Positions 17,561 through 26,125 of a DNA stretch of 64,000 nucleotides are shown one piece after another (position 1 is the stretch's first letter; each line of letters begins with the position of its first letter). A model generated the notes under the pieces. It ran no database searches and was not told where the DNA came from. It saw only the letters and a program-made list of their open reading frames with translations. The stretch is from Acuticoccus mangrovi (GTDB lineage Bacteria > Pseudomonadota > Alphaproteobacteria > Rhizobiales > Amorphaceae), in the NCBI RefSeq assembly GCF_016411865.1, contig NZ_JAEKJA010000026.1:62001-126000 (forward strand), read 5' to 3'. The translations under genes and the position numbers were made by a program.

Positions 17561-18487
17561 ATGCGCCGCCTCGCCATTGTCTTTGTTGTTGCGTTGCTCG
17601 CCGCGTGCTCGTCGGCCCCCAAGGAGGAGGCGTCTCGACCGAGCACGGCGGCGTTGCCGGCGGAGCCGCTCGCCGACGTCGACCCCGATGTGGTGCCGCG
17701 CGCCTATGCCGGCATCGTCGTCGACGCGCGCACCGGCCAGATCCTCTATCAGGAGGCCGCCCGCAGCCTGCGCTATCCGGCCTCCCTCACCAAGATGATG
17801 ACGCTCTATCTGCTGTTCGAGCAGCTCGATGCCGGCCGCCTCACCCCGGCCTCGCCGCTCTCGGTCAGCGAGGAGGCGGCGAGCCGGCCGCCGGCCAAGC
17901 TGGGCGTGAAGGCGGGCACCGCCATCACCGTCGACACGGCGGCACGGGCGCTCGCGGTGCGCTCGGCGAACGACGTGGCGGTGGTGATCGCGGAAAATCT
18001 CGCCGGCTCCGAGGAGAATTTCGCCAGGGCGATGACCGCCAAGGCCCGCTCCCTCGGCATGGCGCGCACCAACTTTGTTAACGCCTCGGGCCTGCCCGAT
18101 CCGCTGCAATATACCACCGCCCAGGACATGGCGATCCTCGGCAAGGCCCTCTCGGAGAGTTTCCCGCGCTGGTTCGGCTACTTCCAGACCGAGAAGATCA
18201 GCTACAACGGCCGCACCTGGCGCAACACCAACAAGCTCCTCGGCAAGGTCCCCGGGGTCGAGGGCATCAAGACCGGCTACATCCGCGACTCCGGCTTCAA
18301 TCTCGTCACCTCCGTGCGGCGGGGCGGCAAGCACATCATCGCGGTGGTGATCGGCGGCCGCACCGGCGCCTCGCGCAACAAGAAGATGGAAGAGCTGATC
18401 GAGACCTACATGCCGAAGGCCTCCGGCGGCGGCATCGGCTCCCTGTTCGGCATGGAGGCTGCGGCTCACGTGTCCCTGCTGCGCTGA
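17561..18487 (+). CDS. D-alanyl-D-alanine carboxypeptidase (peptidase S11), lipoprotein
   Basis: 308 residues. The three penicillin-binding motifs are present: SLTK (Ser75 nucleophile, Lys78), SAN (135-137) and KTG (237-239). A short leader ends LLAACSS, giving a lipobox Cys16, so it is probably anchored as a lipoprotein rather than by the C-terminal amphipathic helix of DacA; the protein is shorter than DacA and lacks its C-terminal beta domain. It trims the terminal D-Ala from peptidoglycan stem peptides in the periplasm. GAGAGGAACCGGG precedes the ATG. Confidence 0.9.
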   Translation: MRRLAIVFVVALLAACSSAPKEEASRPSTAALPAEPLADVDPDVVPRAYAGIVVDARTGQILYQEAARSLRYPASLTKMMTLYLLFEQLDAGRLTPASPLSVSEEAASRPPAKLGVKAGTAITVDTAARALAVRSANDVAVVIAENLAGSEENFARAMTAKARSLGMARTNFVNASGLPDPLQYTTAQDMAILGKALSESFPRWFGYFQTEKISYNGRTWRNTNKLLGKVPGVEGIKTGYIRDSGFNLVTSVRRGGKHIIAVVIGGRTGASRNKKMEELIETYMPKASGGGIGSLFGMEAAAHVSLLR

Positions 18488-18551
18488 AATCGCCGTTTTT
18501 CCCAGCGGCTCCGTGGCGGTAGAGTGAGGCCGCCTGGCAAGGAGTGACGCG

Positions 18552-21500
18552 ATGGACCTCGCAACGACAGATCTTCAGAACGCGCGTGAGGCGATCCGGG
18601 CGACGACCCTCGCCGACGAGGCGGCCCTGCTCGATCGCCTCGTCGCTGCAGCGCAGCTCGACGCCGCCACCCGCGCCCAGATCGCCCGCCGCGGCGCCGA
18701 GCTCGTCGGGCGGGTGCGCACCGCCTCCTCGCCCGGCCTGATGGAGACCTTCCTCGCCGAGTACGGCCTCTCCACCGAGGAGGGGATCGCGCTGATGTGT
18801 CTCGCCGAGGCGCTGCTGCGCGTGCCGGACGCGGAGACGATCGACGCGCTGATCGAGGACAAGATCGCGCCGAGCGACTGGGGGCGCCATCTCGGCAAGT
18901 CGTCGTCCTCGCTCGTCAACGCCTCCACCTGGGCGCTGCTCGTCACCGGGCACGTGCTCGACGAGCGCGGCCGCGGCCTCGCCGGCGCCCTGCGCGGCGC
19001 CATGAAGCGGCTCGGCGAGCCGGTGATCCGCACCGCCGTCGGCGAGGCGATGCGCCGCCTCGGCCGCCAGTTCGTGCTCGGCGAGACCATCGACGGGGCG
19101 ATGAAGCGGGCCGCCGGCATGGAGGCCAAGGGCTACACCTACTCCTACGACATGCTCGGCGAGGCCGCCCGCACCTTCGCCGACGCCGAGCGCTATCGCC
19201 TCGCCTACGAGAACGCCATCGCCAAGATCGCCACCCGGGCGACGGGCGAGGATCCGCGCTTCAACCCGGGCATCTCCATCAAGCTCTCCGCGCTCCATCC
19301 GCGCTACGAGAGCGCCAAGCGCAAGACCTGCGTCGGCGAGCTGGTGCCGGTGGTGACGGCGCTCGCCAAGCAGGCCGCCGACGCCCATCTCGGCCTCAAC
19401 ATCGACGCCGAGGAACAGGACCGGCTCGACCTGTCGCTCGACATCATCGCGGCGGTGGCGGCGGACCCGTCGCTATCGGGCTGGCAGGGCTTCGGCGTGG
19501 TGGTGCAGGGCTACGGCCGGCGGGCGCTGCCGGTGATCCGCTGGCTCGACGCGCTCGCGCGCACCACCGAGCGGCGCATCATGGTGCGCCTCGTCAAGGG
19601 GGCCTACTGGGACACCGAGGTGAAGCGCGCCCAGGTGCTCGGCGTCGAGAGCTTCCCCGTCTTCACCCGCAAGGCCGGCACCGACGTCTCCTACGCCGCC
19701 TGCGCCCGGGCGCTGTTCGACCGCTCCGACCGGCTCTATCCCCAGTTCGCCACCCACAACGCCCACACCGTGGCGACGATCCTCGCGATGGCCGACGGGC
19801 GCGACTTCGAGTTCCAGCGCCTCCACGGCATGGGCGAGGCGCTGCACGAGATCGTGCGCAAGGAGGCCGGCACGCGCAGCCGCATCTACGCCCCGGTGGG
19901 GGCGCACGAGGACCTTCTCGCCTACCTCGTGCGTCGTCTCCTCGAGAACGGCGCCAACTCCTCCTTCGCCAACCAGATCGTCGACCAGCGCATCCCCGCC
20001 GAGCGGGTCGCCGCCGATCCGTTCGAGCTGCTGGCCGCCGGGGCGCCGGTGAACCCCAAGCTGCGCCAGCCGCCCGCGCTCTACTCCACCCGCGCCAACG
20101 CCAAGGGCTGGGACCTTGCCGAGCCCGAGGGCTATGCCGCCTTCGAGGAGGCGCGGGGGCCGCTCCACAACGTGACGTGGACGGCGGGTCCCATCGTGGT
20201 GCCGCATCTCGGTCCGGGGCCGGAGAGCCGCGTCGCCAATCCCGGCAACCCGGACGACACCGTGGGCGAGGTGCGCGAGCTGTTGCCTGAGGACGCCGCC
20301 GCCGTGGTGGAGGCGGCCAAGGCGGGCGTCGGCTGGGCCGAGCCGTCCGAGCGGGCGCGCATCCTGCGCCGCGTCGCCGAGCTCTACGAGGAGAATGCCG
20401 GCGAGTTCTTCGCCCTCGCCGCGCGCGAAGCGGGCAAGACGCCGCCCGACGCCGTGTCGGAGCTGCGCGAGGCGGTGGACTTCCTGCACTTCTACGCCGC
20501 CGAGGCGGAGCGTCTGACGCCCGAGCCGCGCGGCGTGACGGTGGCGATCTCGCCGTGGAACTTCCCGCTCGCGATCTTCACCGGCCAGGTCGCGGCCTCG
20601 CTCGCCGCGGGCAACGCGGTGATCGCCAAGCCCGCCGAGCAGACGCCGCTGATCGCCGCGCGGGCGGTGCACCTGATGCACGAGGCGGGGGTGCCGCACG
20701 CCGCCTTGCAGCTCGCCATCGGCGGGGGAGAGGTGGGGGCGGCGCTGGTGCGCCAGCCGGACCTCGGCGTCGTCGCCTTCACCGGCTCCACCGCCACCGC
20801 CAAGGCCATCGACCGCCAGCTCGCCGAGACGGCGCCGGCGGCGGTGCTCGTCGCCGAGACGGGCGGGCTCAACGCGATGATCGTCGATTCCACCGCGCTG
20901 CCGGAGCAGGCGGTGCGCGACGTCGTGATCAGCGCCTTCCAGAGCGCCGGACAGCGCTGCTCGGCGCTGCGCATCCTCTACGTGCAGGAGGACGTCGCCG
21001 ATCGCGTCGTCACCATGCTGAAGGGGGCGATGGCGGCGCTCTCCCTCGGCAATCCCTGGGCGGTCTCCACCGACGTCGGCCCGGTGATCGACGAGGAGGC
21101 GCGGGACAAGATCCTCGCCCACGTCGCCGCGGCCGAGGCGCGGGGCGACGTGCTCACCCGCGCCGGAGAGGATCGCGGGCTGTTCGTGGCGCCGACGGTG
21201 ATCCGCGTCCCCGGCATCGAGGCGCTGGAGGAGGAGATCTTCGGCCCGGTCCTCCACGTCGCGACCTACAAGGCGGAAGCGGTCGACGCGGTGATCGCCG
21301 CCATCAACGCCAAGGGCTACGGCCTGACCTTCGGCCTTCACACCCGCATCGACGATCGGGTTGAGCAGATCGTCGGCCAGATCCGCGTCGGCAACATCTA
21401 CGTGAACCGCAACCAGATCGGCGCCGTGGTGGGCTCGCAGCCGTTCGGCGGGGAGGGGCTGTCGGGCACCGGCCCCAAGGCGGGCGGGCCGCGCACCCTG

Positions 21501-22055
21501 TCGCGCCTCGCAACGAGCGGCAGCCGGGCGCGGCGGGCCGACGAGGGGGCGGTGGTGACGGGTGCGGCGCTGCAGGCGGCCCTCGACGCGCTGCCGACGC
21601 CGGAGGGCGAGCAGTCGGCGACCGTCCTGCCGGGGCCGACGGGGGAATCGAACCGTCTCGCCCTCTACCCGCGCGGCCGGGTGATCTGCGCCGGTCCCAC
21701 GCTGGAGCGGGCGAGGGCGCAGGCCGCGAGTGCCCGCTTCTGCGGCAACGCGGTGCTGATCGTCGCCCCCGGCGCGACCGCCGGCGCCGATCCCATGGTG
21801 CGGGCGATCGACGGGGTGATCGATCCGCCGAGCCTCACCGATCTGAAGGGGCTCGCCGCGCTCGCCTACGAGGCGGCCGACCTCGGTCCCGTGCGCCGGG
21901 CTCTCGCGGCTCGCGAGGGGGCCATCGTGTCGGTGTTCGGGGCGGAGGAGGAGATGGTGGTGGAGCGCCATCTCTGCATCGACACCTCGGCCGCCGGCGG
22001 CAACGCCCAGCTTCTGTCCTCCACGGAGGACGACGTGGAGGCCGTCGCCGCCTGA
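18552..22055 (+). CDS. putA: Bifunctional proline dehydrogenase / glutamate-semialdehyde dehydrogenase PutA
   Basis: 1167 residues. The N-terminal half holds the FAD-dependent proline dehydrogenase barrel (e.g. VRLVKGAYWDTEVKRAQ near residue 345, ATHNAHTV near 400); residues about 560-1000 form the NAD-dependent aldehyde dehydrogenase with catalytic Glu769 (AETGG) and Cys803 (GQRCS). A further C-terminal segment (about 1040-1167) matches the extra ALDH-like domain of type B PutA. There is no N-terminal ribbon-helix-helix domain, so this PutA cannot repress its own gene as E. coli PutA does. It converts proline to glutamate with intermediate channelling at the inner membrane. AAGGAGTGACGCG precedes the ATG. 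Confidence 0.96.
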   Translation: MDLATTDLQNAREAIRATTLADEAALLDRLVAAAQLDAATRAQIARRGAELVGRVRTASSPGLMETFLAEYGLSTEEGIALMCLAEALLRVPDAETIDALIEDKIAPSDWGRHLGKSSSSLVNASTWALLVTGHVLDERGRGLAGALRGAMKRLGEPVIRTAVGEAMRRLGRQFVLGETIDGAMKRAAGMEAKGYTYSYDMLGEAARTFADAERYRLAYENAIAKIATRATGEDPRFNPGISIKLSALHPRYESAKRKTCVGELVPVVTALAKQAADAHLGLNIDAEEQDRLDLSLDIIAAVAADPSLSGWQGFGVVVQGYGRRALPVIRWLDALARTTERRIMVRLVKGAYWDTEVKRAQVLGVESFPVFTRKAGTDVSYAACARALFDRSDRLYPQFATHNAHTVATILAMADGRDFEFQRLHGMGEALHEIVRKEAGTRSRIYAPVGAHEDLLAYLVRRLLENGANSSFANQIVDQRIPAERVAADPFELLAAGAPVNPKLRQPPALYSTRANAKGWDLAEPEGYAAFEEARGPLHNVTWTAGPIVVPHLGPGPESRVANPGNPDDTVGEVRELLPEDAAAVVEAAKAGVGWAEPSERARILRRVAELYEENAGEFFALAAREAGKTPPDAVSELREAVDFLHFYAAEAERLTPEPRGVTVAISPWNFPLAIFTGQVAASLAAGNAVIAKPAEQTPLIAARAVHLMHEAGVPHAALQLAIGGGEVGAALVRQPDLGVVAFTGSTATAKAIDRQLAETAPAAVLVAETGGLNAMIVDSTALPEQAVRDVVISAFQSAGQRCSALRILYVQEDVADRVVTMLKGAMAALSLGNPWAVSTDVGPVIDEEARDKILAHVAAAEARGDVLTRAGEDRGLFVAPTVIRVPGIEALEEEIFGPVLHVATYKAEAVDAVIAAINAKGYGLTFGLHTRIDDRVEQIVGQIRVGNIYVNRNQIGAVVGSQPFGGEGLSGTGPKAGGPRTLSRLATSGSRARRADEGAVVTGAALQAALDALPTPEGEQSATVLPGPTGESNRLALYPRGRVICAGPTLERARAQAASARFCGNAVLIVAPGATAGADPMVRAIDGVIDPPSLTDLKGLAALAYEAADLGPVRRALAAREGAIVSVFGAEEEMVVERHLCIDTSAAGGNAQLLSSTEDDVEAVAA

Positions 22056-22063
22056 CATTGCGC

Positions 22064-22083
22064 CGAGGCGGTGCGCCGCCTCG
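22064..22083 (+). terminator. Possible hairpin after putA
   Basis: An 8-bp stem (CGAGGCGG / CCGCCTCG) with a 4-base loop starts 8 bases after the putA stop. No T-run follows, so it may only be a GC-rich 3' stabilising stem. Confidence 0.3.
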
Positions 22084-22204
22084 CGCCGTCCGATCCGCGG
22101 CGACCCTCCGGGCTTGCGCAAAACGCGGCCTTTGCGCACACTCGGCCGATGCTGGAATGCGGCGGCCGGCGTGCGGATCCCCTCCCGTCGCAGCGGATGA
22201 GACG

Positions 22205-22549
22205 ATGGCACGGCCGACCCACCCTCGCACCGGCACGCATCTGGTGCGCTTCCTTCTGAAGAACGCCGCCATCGGCGTCGGCATCGCCGTTCTCACGGTG
22301 GGCCTGATGGTGGCGTTCGACTTCCTGAACCTCAGGACCCTCGTGAGCGCCAACGACGCGGGCCCGCTCGCCCTCTGCGTCATGACGGTGTTCTTCGCCA
22401 TCACCTTCGGCAGCGTGCAGATGGGCATCGCGGTGATGCTGACGGCCGACAACGGCGACCGTCACGAAGGCCGCCGCGCCTGCCCCGAGGCGCGGCTCGT
22501 CCCGGTGCGCGCCGTCGCCGCACGCCCCTCTCGCCACAACGGCGCCTGA
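22205..22549 (+). CDS. Small hypothetical inner-membrane protein
   Basis: 114 residues, no recognised family. Two clear hydrophobic stretches (about residues 17-40, LKNAAIGVGIAVLTVGLMV, and 56-80, GPLALCVMTVFFAITFGSVQ) imply a two-helix membrane protein with a basic, arginine-rich C-terminal tail. Chosen start is ATG 22205 (MARPTHPRTG); the frame is open upstream, but that extension is compositionally shadow-like. Lies 149 bases after putA in the same direction and convergent with the protease gene. Codon use of the helices looks genuine. Confidence 0.6.
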   Translation: MARPTHPRTGTHLVRFLLKNAAIGVGIAVLTVGLMVAFDFLNLRTLVSANDAGPLALCVMTVFFAITFGSVQMGIAVMLTADNGDRHEGRRACPEARLVPVRAVAARPSRHNGA

Positions 22550-22677
22550 ACCCCGACGCCGCGTCTCGCGGGCGACGACCCCCTCGGCCGGAGATCCGCC
22601 GGGGTGAGGACCACCGTCGCCGGGGGCGAGCCCGGCACGTGCCGCGATCGCGGGGCCGGCTTCCACCGGCCACGGCG

Positions 22678-24798
22678 TCAGCTCTTGTCGGTGTTGAAGA
22701 GCTGCTGCGTCGCCTGCCGCGTCTGCGGGCCGATCGAGCCGTCGATGGTGCCGCTGTAGAAGCCGCCGTCGCGCAGCAGGCGCTGGAAGGCGCGGTGGAG
22801 CTCTCGCGAGCCTTGGCCGCGCACCATGCGGTCGCGGGAGTGGGCGTTTCCGCGGGCGATCGACTGATAGATCATCCGTGCCCCTTCCTCCGGGTCGGTG
22901 GGCGCGCCCTCGCCGCGGGCCACGAGCCAGCCGAGATTGCCGAGGGCGACGTTGTTGCCCGCTTCGATCGCCCGGCGATACCACAGCACCGCCGCCTCCG
23001 AATCCTTCTCGATACCGGCGCCGTCCTGAATCTGCTTGGCGAGATTGTTCATCGCCGAATCGCTGCCGAGCGCGATGGCGCGCTTGTACCAGCGCACCGC
23101 CTCGGCCTCGTCGCGCGCCACCCCATTGCCATCGTCGTAGAGAAGGCCGACCATGTTGGTGCCGGCGGCATGATCGGCGTCGGCGGCGCGCTTGAACCAC
23201 TCGAAGGCGGTCGACATGTCCTTCGGGAAGTAGATGCCGTTCTGGTACCAGCGGCCGAGCTTGAACATCGCCGATGCGCTGCCGCTCTCGGCGCCGGAGC
23301 GATACCAGCGCAGCGCCTCCGGCAAGTCCTTGGCGACGCCGGTCCCGTCCTCGTACATCGTGCCGAGGAAGTATTTGGCGATCGGATAGTCGGCCTCGGC
23401 CGCCCGGCGGTACCAGTAGACGGCCTCGGCATCGACGTCGTTCTTGTCGAGCGCGCGGCCGAGCTGCGTCCAGAAGCGCGGCTCGTTCGGGTAGGCCTTC
23501 ACGGCGGTTCGGCACGCCTCCACCGCCGCTTCGCCGATCGCGTCCCACTCGACGCCTCTGGCGGGGCTCGGCGGCCAGAACGCCTCACCACCGCCCGCAG
23601 CGCTTGCGACTTTCGGCGGCGACGTCCAGACGCGTCGCTCGTCGTTGGGCGCGGCGGCGAGCTCGTCGCACGCGTGGAACGGGGCGCGGCCACTCGCCAA
23701 GGCGGTTGTCGCCGCCGCCGTCGTCGGGGGCGTACCCGCGTCGGGCGTCGTCGCGGCGAGGCGGGTGAGGGGAGCGTCGGCGTCCTCCGGGTCGGCCTCG
23801 CGCGATTGGGGGGAGCGCTTTGCCGCCGGCGTCGTGGGCTGCGTCGCCGCTTCGAGACGGGCGAGGCGGTCGAGGGCGAGGGCGGCCTGGACCGTGCCCT
23901 GATACTGCTCGCCGAAGAGCTTCAGGAGCGACGGGTTGTCGGTGTCGCGGATCTCCGCCCACATGCGAGCGGCCTCCGAGAGGCTCGGCGCCGCGCGCAC
24001 GACGGTGGGCGGCTCCGTCTCCGCGGTGAGGCGGGCGAGGGTCTGCGAGATCGCCGCGATGCGCTTCACCTGCTTGGCGGCGTTGAGGCCCTGGAGGGCG
24101 ACGGCGCTGTAATGGAGGCCGATCACCTTGCGCGAGCCCATGTCGAAGATCGGCGCGCCGGAGGAGCCCGGCAGCGTGTCGCAGGTGTGCATCAGATCGT
24201 CCCCCTCGATGGCGGGGTCGGCCGCGCGGCAGCCGCCGAGCGAGATGCGCTGCGGATAGCCTCCGGGGTGATGCACGACGAAGAGGCTCTGCCGCGGTCG
24301 CGGCTCGGCGAGGGAGAAGGACACGGTGCCCCACTCGTCCCCGACGCGGCCGCGGGTCCTGAGGATCGCATAGTCGAGCGTCTCGTTGATCTCCACCGGC
24401 GGCAGCACCACCGGATACTGGGCGACCCCCACCCGCGAACGCGGCACGAGATAGCCCATCCACAGCATGGCCTCCTGCATGGCGTAGGCACAGTGGCGGT
24501 TGGTGAGGACGAGATCGGCGGCGATGACGCTCGCCGTGCAGAAGCTCGTCTTGCCGTCGGTGGTGCGGTAGACGAGGCGGCCCACCGGCCGGGCCGCACG
24601 GCGCAGGACGTCGCCCTCGGCGAGGTCGCGTACCGGCTCCATCTGTGCCGTGCCCACCACCATCTCGTTGCTGCGCCCGGTGGCCGCCTGCAGTGCCGGC
24701 GGGTCGAGATCGTAGATCAAGCCCTGCTCGTAGGTGGCGATCTGCGCGCCCGCAGGGCCGGCGGCGAGCAGAAGAACGACGGCGAGGAGGAGGCGCAT
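22678..24798 (-). CDS. Secreted trypsin-like protease fused to Sel1 repeats and a peptidoglycan-binding-like tail
   Basis: 706 residues with a Sec signal peptide (ends GPAGAQ, near residue 19). The S1-type protease domain covers about 45-235 with the full triad: His102 (LTNRHC), Asp142 (TLDYAIL) and Ser213 (LPGSSGAP). A proline/alanine-rich linker follows, then about five to six Sel1/TPR-like repeats (residues about 465-640; e.g. YFLGTMYEDGTGVAKD, NMVGLLYDDGNGVARD). The last 40 residues (LHRAFQRLLRDGGFYSGTID) resemble a half peptidoglycan-binding domain. Likely a periplasmic or surface protease acting near the cell wall; the substrate is unknown. ATG 24798 is chosen for the signal peptide. 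Confidence 0.85.
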   Translation of the reverse strand: MRLLLAVVLLLAAGPAGAQIATYEQGLIYDLDPPALQAATGRSNEMVVGTAQMEPVRDLAEGDVLRRAARPVGRLVYRTTDGKTSFCTASVIAADLVLTNRHCAYAMQEAMLWMGYLVPRSRVGVAQYPVVLPPVEINETLDYAILRTRGRVGDEWGTVSFSLAEPRPRQSLFVVHHPGGYPQRISLGGCRAADPAIEGDDLMHTCDTLPGSSGAPIFDMGSRKVIGLHYSAVALQGLNAAKQVKRIAAISQTLARLTAETEPPTVVRAAPSLSEAARMWAEIRDTDNPSLLKLFGEQYQGTVQAALALDRLARLEAATQPTTPAAKRSPQSREADPEDADAPLTRLAATTPDAGTPPTTAAATTALASGRAPFHACDELAAAPNDERRVWTSPPKVASAAGGGEAFWPPSPARGVEWDAIGEAAVEACRTAVKAYPNEPRFWTQLGRALDKNDVDAEAVYWYRRAAEADYPIAKYFLGTMYEDGTGVAKDLPEALRWYRSGAESGSASAMFKLGRWYQNGIYFPKDMSTAFEWFKRAADADHAAGTNMVGLLYDDGNGVARDEAEAVRWYKRAIALGSDSAMNNLAKQIQDGAGIEKDSEAAVLWYRRAIEAGNNVALGNLGWLVARGEGAPTDPEEGARMIYQSIARGNAHSRDRMVRGQGSRELHRAFQRLLRDGGFYSGTIDGSIGPQTRQATQQLFNTDKS

Positions 24799-25050
24799 TC
24801 GTCGTGCATCCCGGTCATGATCGGCAAAGGCGGGTTCCAGTGTGGCATATGGGACCGGCAGATCAATGCCCGCGCGCCCGCCGAGCCGAGCGGCATGCTG
24901 CAATCGAGCCGAGCGGGAGGCTGCAATTCATTGCGCGACGATCGCCGGCCGACCGCCCGTGACTAGCTAAGCGGGAGGGGCGATCTCGCCGGGATACCGC
25001 GCGGGCGCCCGCCGTCGCACGGGAGTGCGAAAGTGTGAGGGGGTTCATCC

Positions 25051-25839
25051 ATGAAGATCGATCTGAGCGGCAAGCGCGCCATCGTCACCGGGTCCACCGG
25101 AGGCATCGGCCTTGCGGCGGTGAAGGGGCTTGCCGAGGCCGGCGCCGCGGTGGTGCTCAACGGGCGAACCGAGGAGAGCGTCGCGACGGCGGTGGCGGAG
25201 GTGCGCGAGGCCGTCGCCGGCGCCGAGGTGACGGGCTTTATCGGCGACCTCGGCGGCGAGGCGGGATGCGCGGCCCTCGTCGCGGCCCATCCCGCGACCG
25301 ACATCCTCATCAACAACCTCGGCATCTACGGTCCGCAGGACTTCTTCGAGATCCCCGACAGCGAGTGGCAGCGCTTCTTCGAGGTCAACGTGATGTCGGG
25401 CGTGCGGCTGTCGCGCGCCTATCTGCCGGGGATGATCGACGGAGGCTGGGGCCGCGTCGTCTTCATCTCCTCGGAGTCGGGCCTCAACATCCCCGCCGAC
25501 ATGATCCACTACGGCGTCTCGAAGACGGCGCTGCTCGCCTTGGCGCGCGGCCTCGCCAAGCGCGTCGCCGGCACCGGCGTGACGGTCAACTCGGTGCTGC
25601 CCGGCCCGACGCTCACCAAAGGGGTCGCGGAGATGCTGAAGGGCGAGCTGAAGCCCGGCGAGACCATCGAGGAGGCTGCACGCGCCTTCGTGATGCGCGA
25701 GCGGCCGAGCTCGCTGATCGAGCGCGCCGCGACGGTCGAGGAGGTCGCCAACATGATCGTCTACGCCGCCTCGCCGCAAGCCTCGGCCACCACAGGTGCG
25801 GCACTTCGGGTCGACGGCGGCGTCGTCGACAGCCTCTGA
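25051..25839 (+). CDS. SDR-family NAD(P)-dependent oxidoreductase
   Basis: 262 residues, classical short-chain dehydrogenase. Nucleotide motif TGSTGGIG (residues 13-20), NNLG in place of NNAG, catalytic Ser in SSESG, and YGVSK with Tyr and Lys. Resembles 3-oxoacyl-ACP reductase/sorbitol dehydrogenase-like SDRs but has no fatty-acid genes nearby, so the substrate is unknown. The ASPQASATTGAALRVDGG C-terminus is typical. Stand-alone gene; GTGAGGGGG lies upstream of the ATG. The 252-base gap before it (24799-25050) holds no feature I recognise. Confidence 0.88.
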   Translation: MKIDLSGKRAIVTGSTGGIGLAAVKGLAEAGAAVVLNGRTEESVATAVAEVREAVAGAEVTGFIGDLGGEAGCAALVAAHPATDILINNLGIYGPQDFFEIPDSEWQRFFEVNVMSGVRLSRAYLPGMIDGGWGRVVFISSESGLNIPADMIHYGVSKTALLALARGLAKRVAGTGVTVNSVLPGPTLTKGVAEMLKGELKPGETIEEAARAFVMRERPSSLIERAATVEEVANMIVYAASPQASATTGAALRVDGGVVDSL

Positions 25840-25909
25840 GCGTGCCCGCTTCCGCGTGGGGCGGCGGACGGCTACTGTGTCGGCCCGTTGCCCAGCTCGG
25901 GTGTGAGGC

Positions 25910-26110
25910 ATGAACAGAAACGCATGGGGGGACAGCGTGCGGCGGGCGCTTGCCGCGCCGCTCGTCCATTTTCTGATGGTGGGGCTGCTGCTCGTCGGCC
26001 TCTACGCGCTCTTCGTCGAAGAGCCGGCGATGGAGGAGGCGGGCGACGAACCGGACTTCGTGGTCGATGCGGGGTGGCCGGCAGCGGCCGCCCACCCCGA
26101 TGTCATGTAA
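25910..26110 (+). CDS. Short membrane ORF resembling the N-terminus of a PpiC-type isomerase
   Basis: 66 residues ending at TAA 26108-26110. It contains one membrane helix (PLVHFLMVGLLLVGLYALF) followed by an acidic stretch. The PLxHFLxxGxLLxxLYAL pattern is like the N-terminal anchor of alphaproteobacterial membrane-bound parvulin-type peptidyl-prolyl isomerases, but the periplasmic domain is absent. It is either a genuine small membrane protein or a truncated remnant. GTGAGGC lies just before the ATG, so it may be translated. Convergent with cysA, whose stop codon starts 15 bases beyond this stop. Confidence 0.45.
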   Translation: MNRNAWGDSVRRALAAPLVHFLMVGLLLVGLYALFVEEPAMEEAGDEPDFVVDAGWPAAAAHPDVM

Positions 26111-26125
26111 GGCGCCGCGCCTCGC

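Noticed and set aside
19473-22211. 912-codon open frame antisense to putA
   Set aside because: No recognisable domain, rich in Arg/Gly/His/Asp low-complexity, and fully explained as a GC-biased shadow of the strongly supported putA frame.
22639-24966. 775-codon frame antisense to the protease gene
   Set aside because: The minus-strand frame has a signal peptide, catalytic triad and repeats; this one has none.
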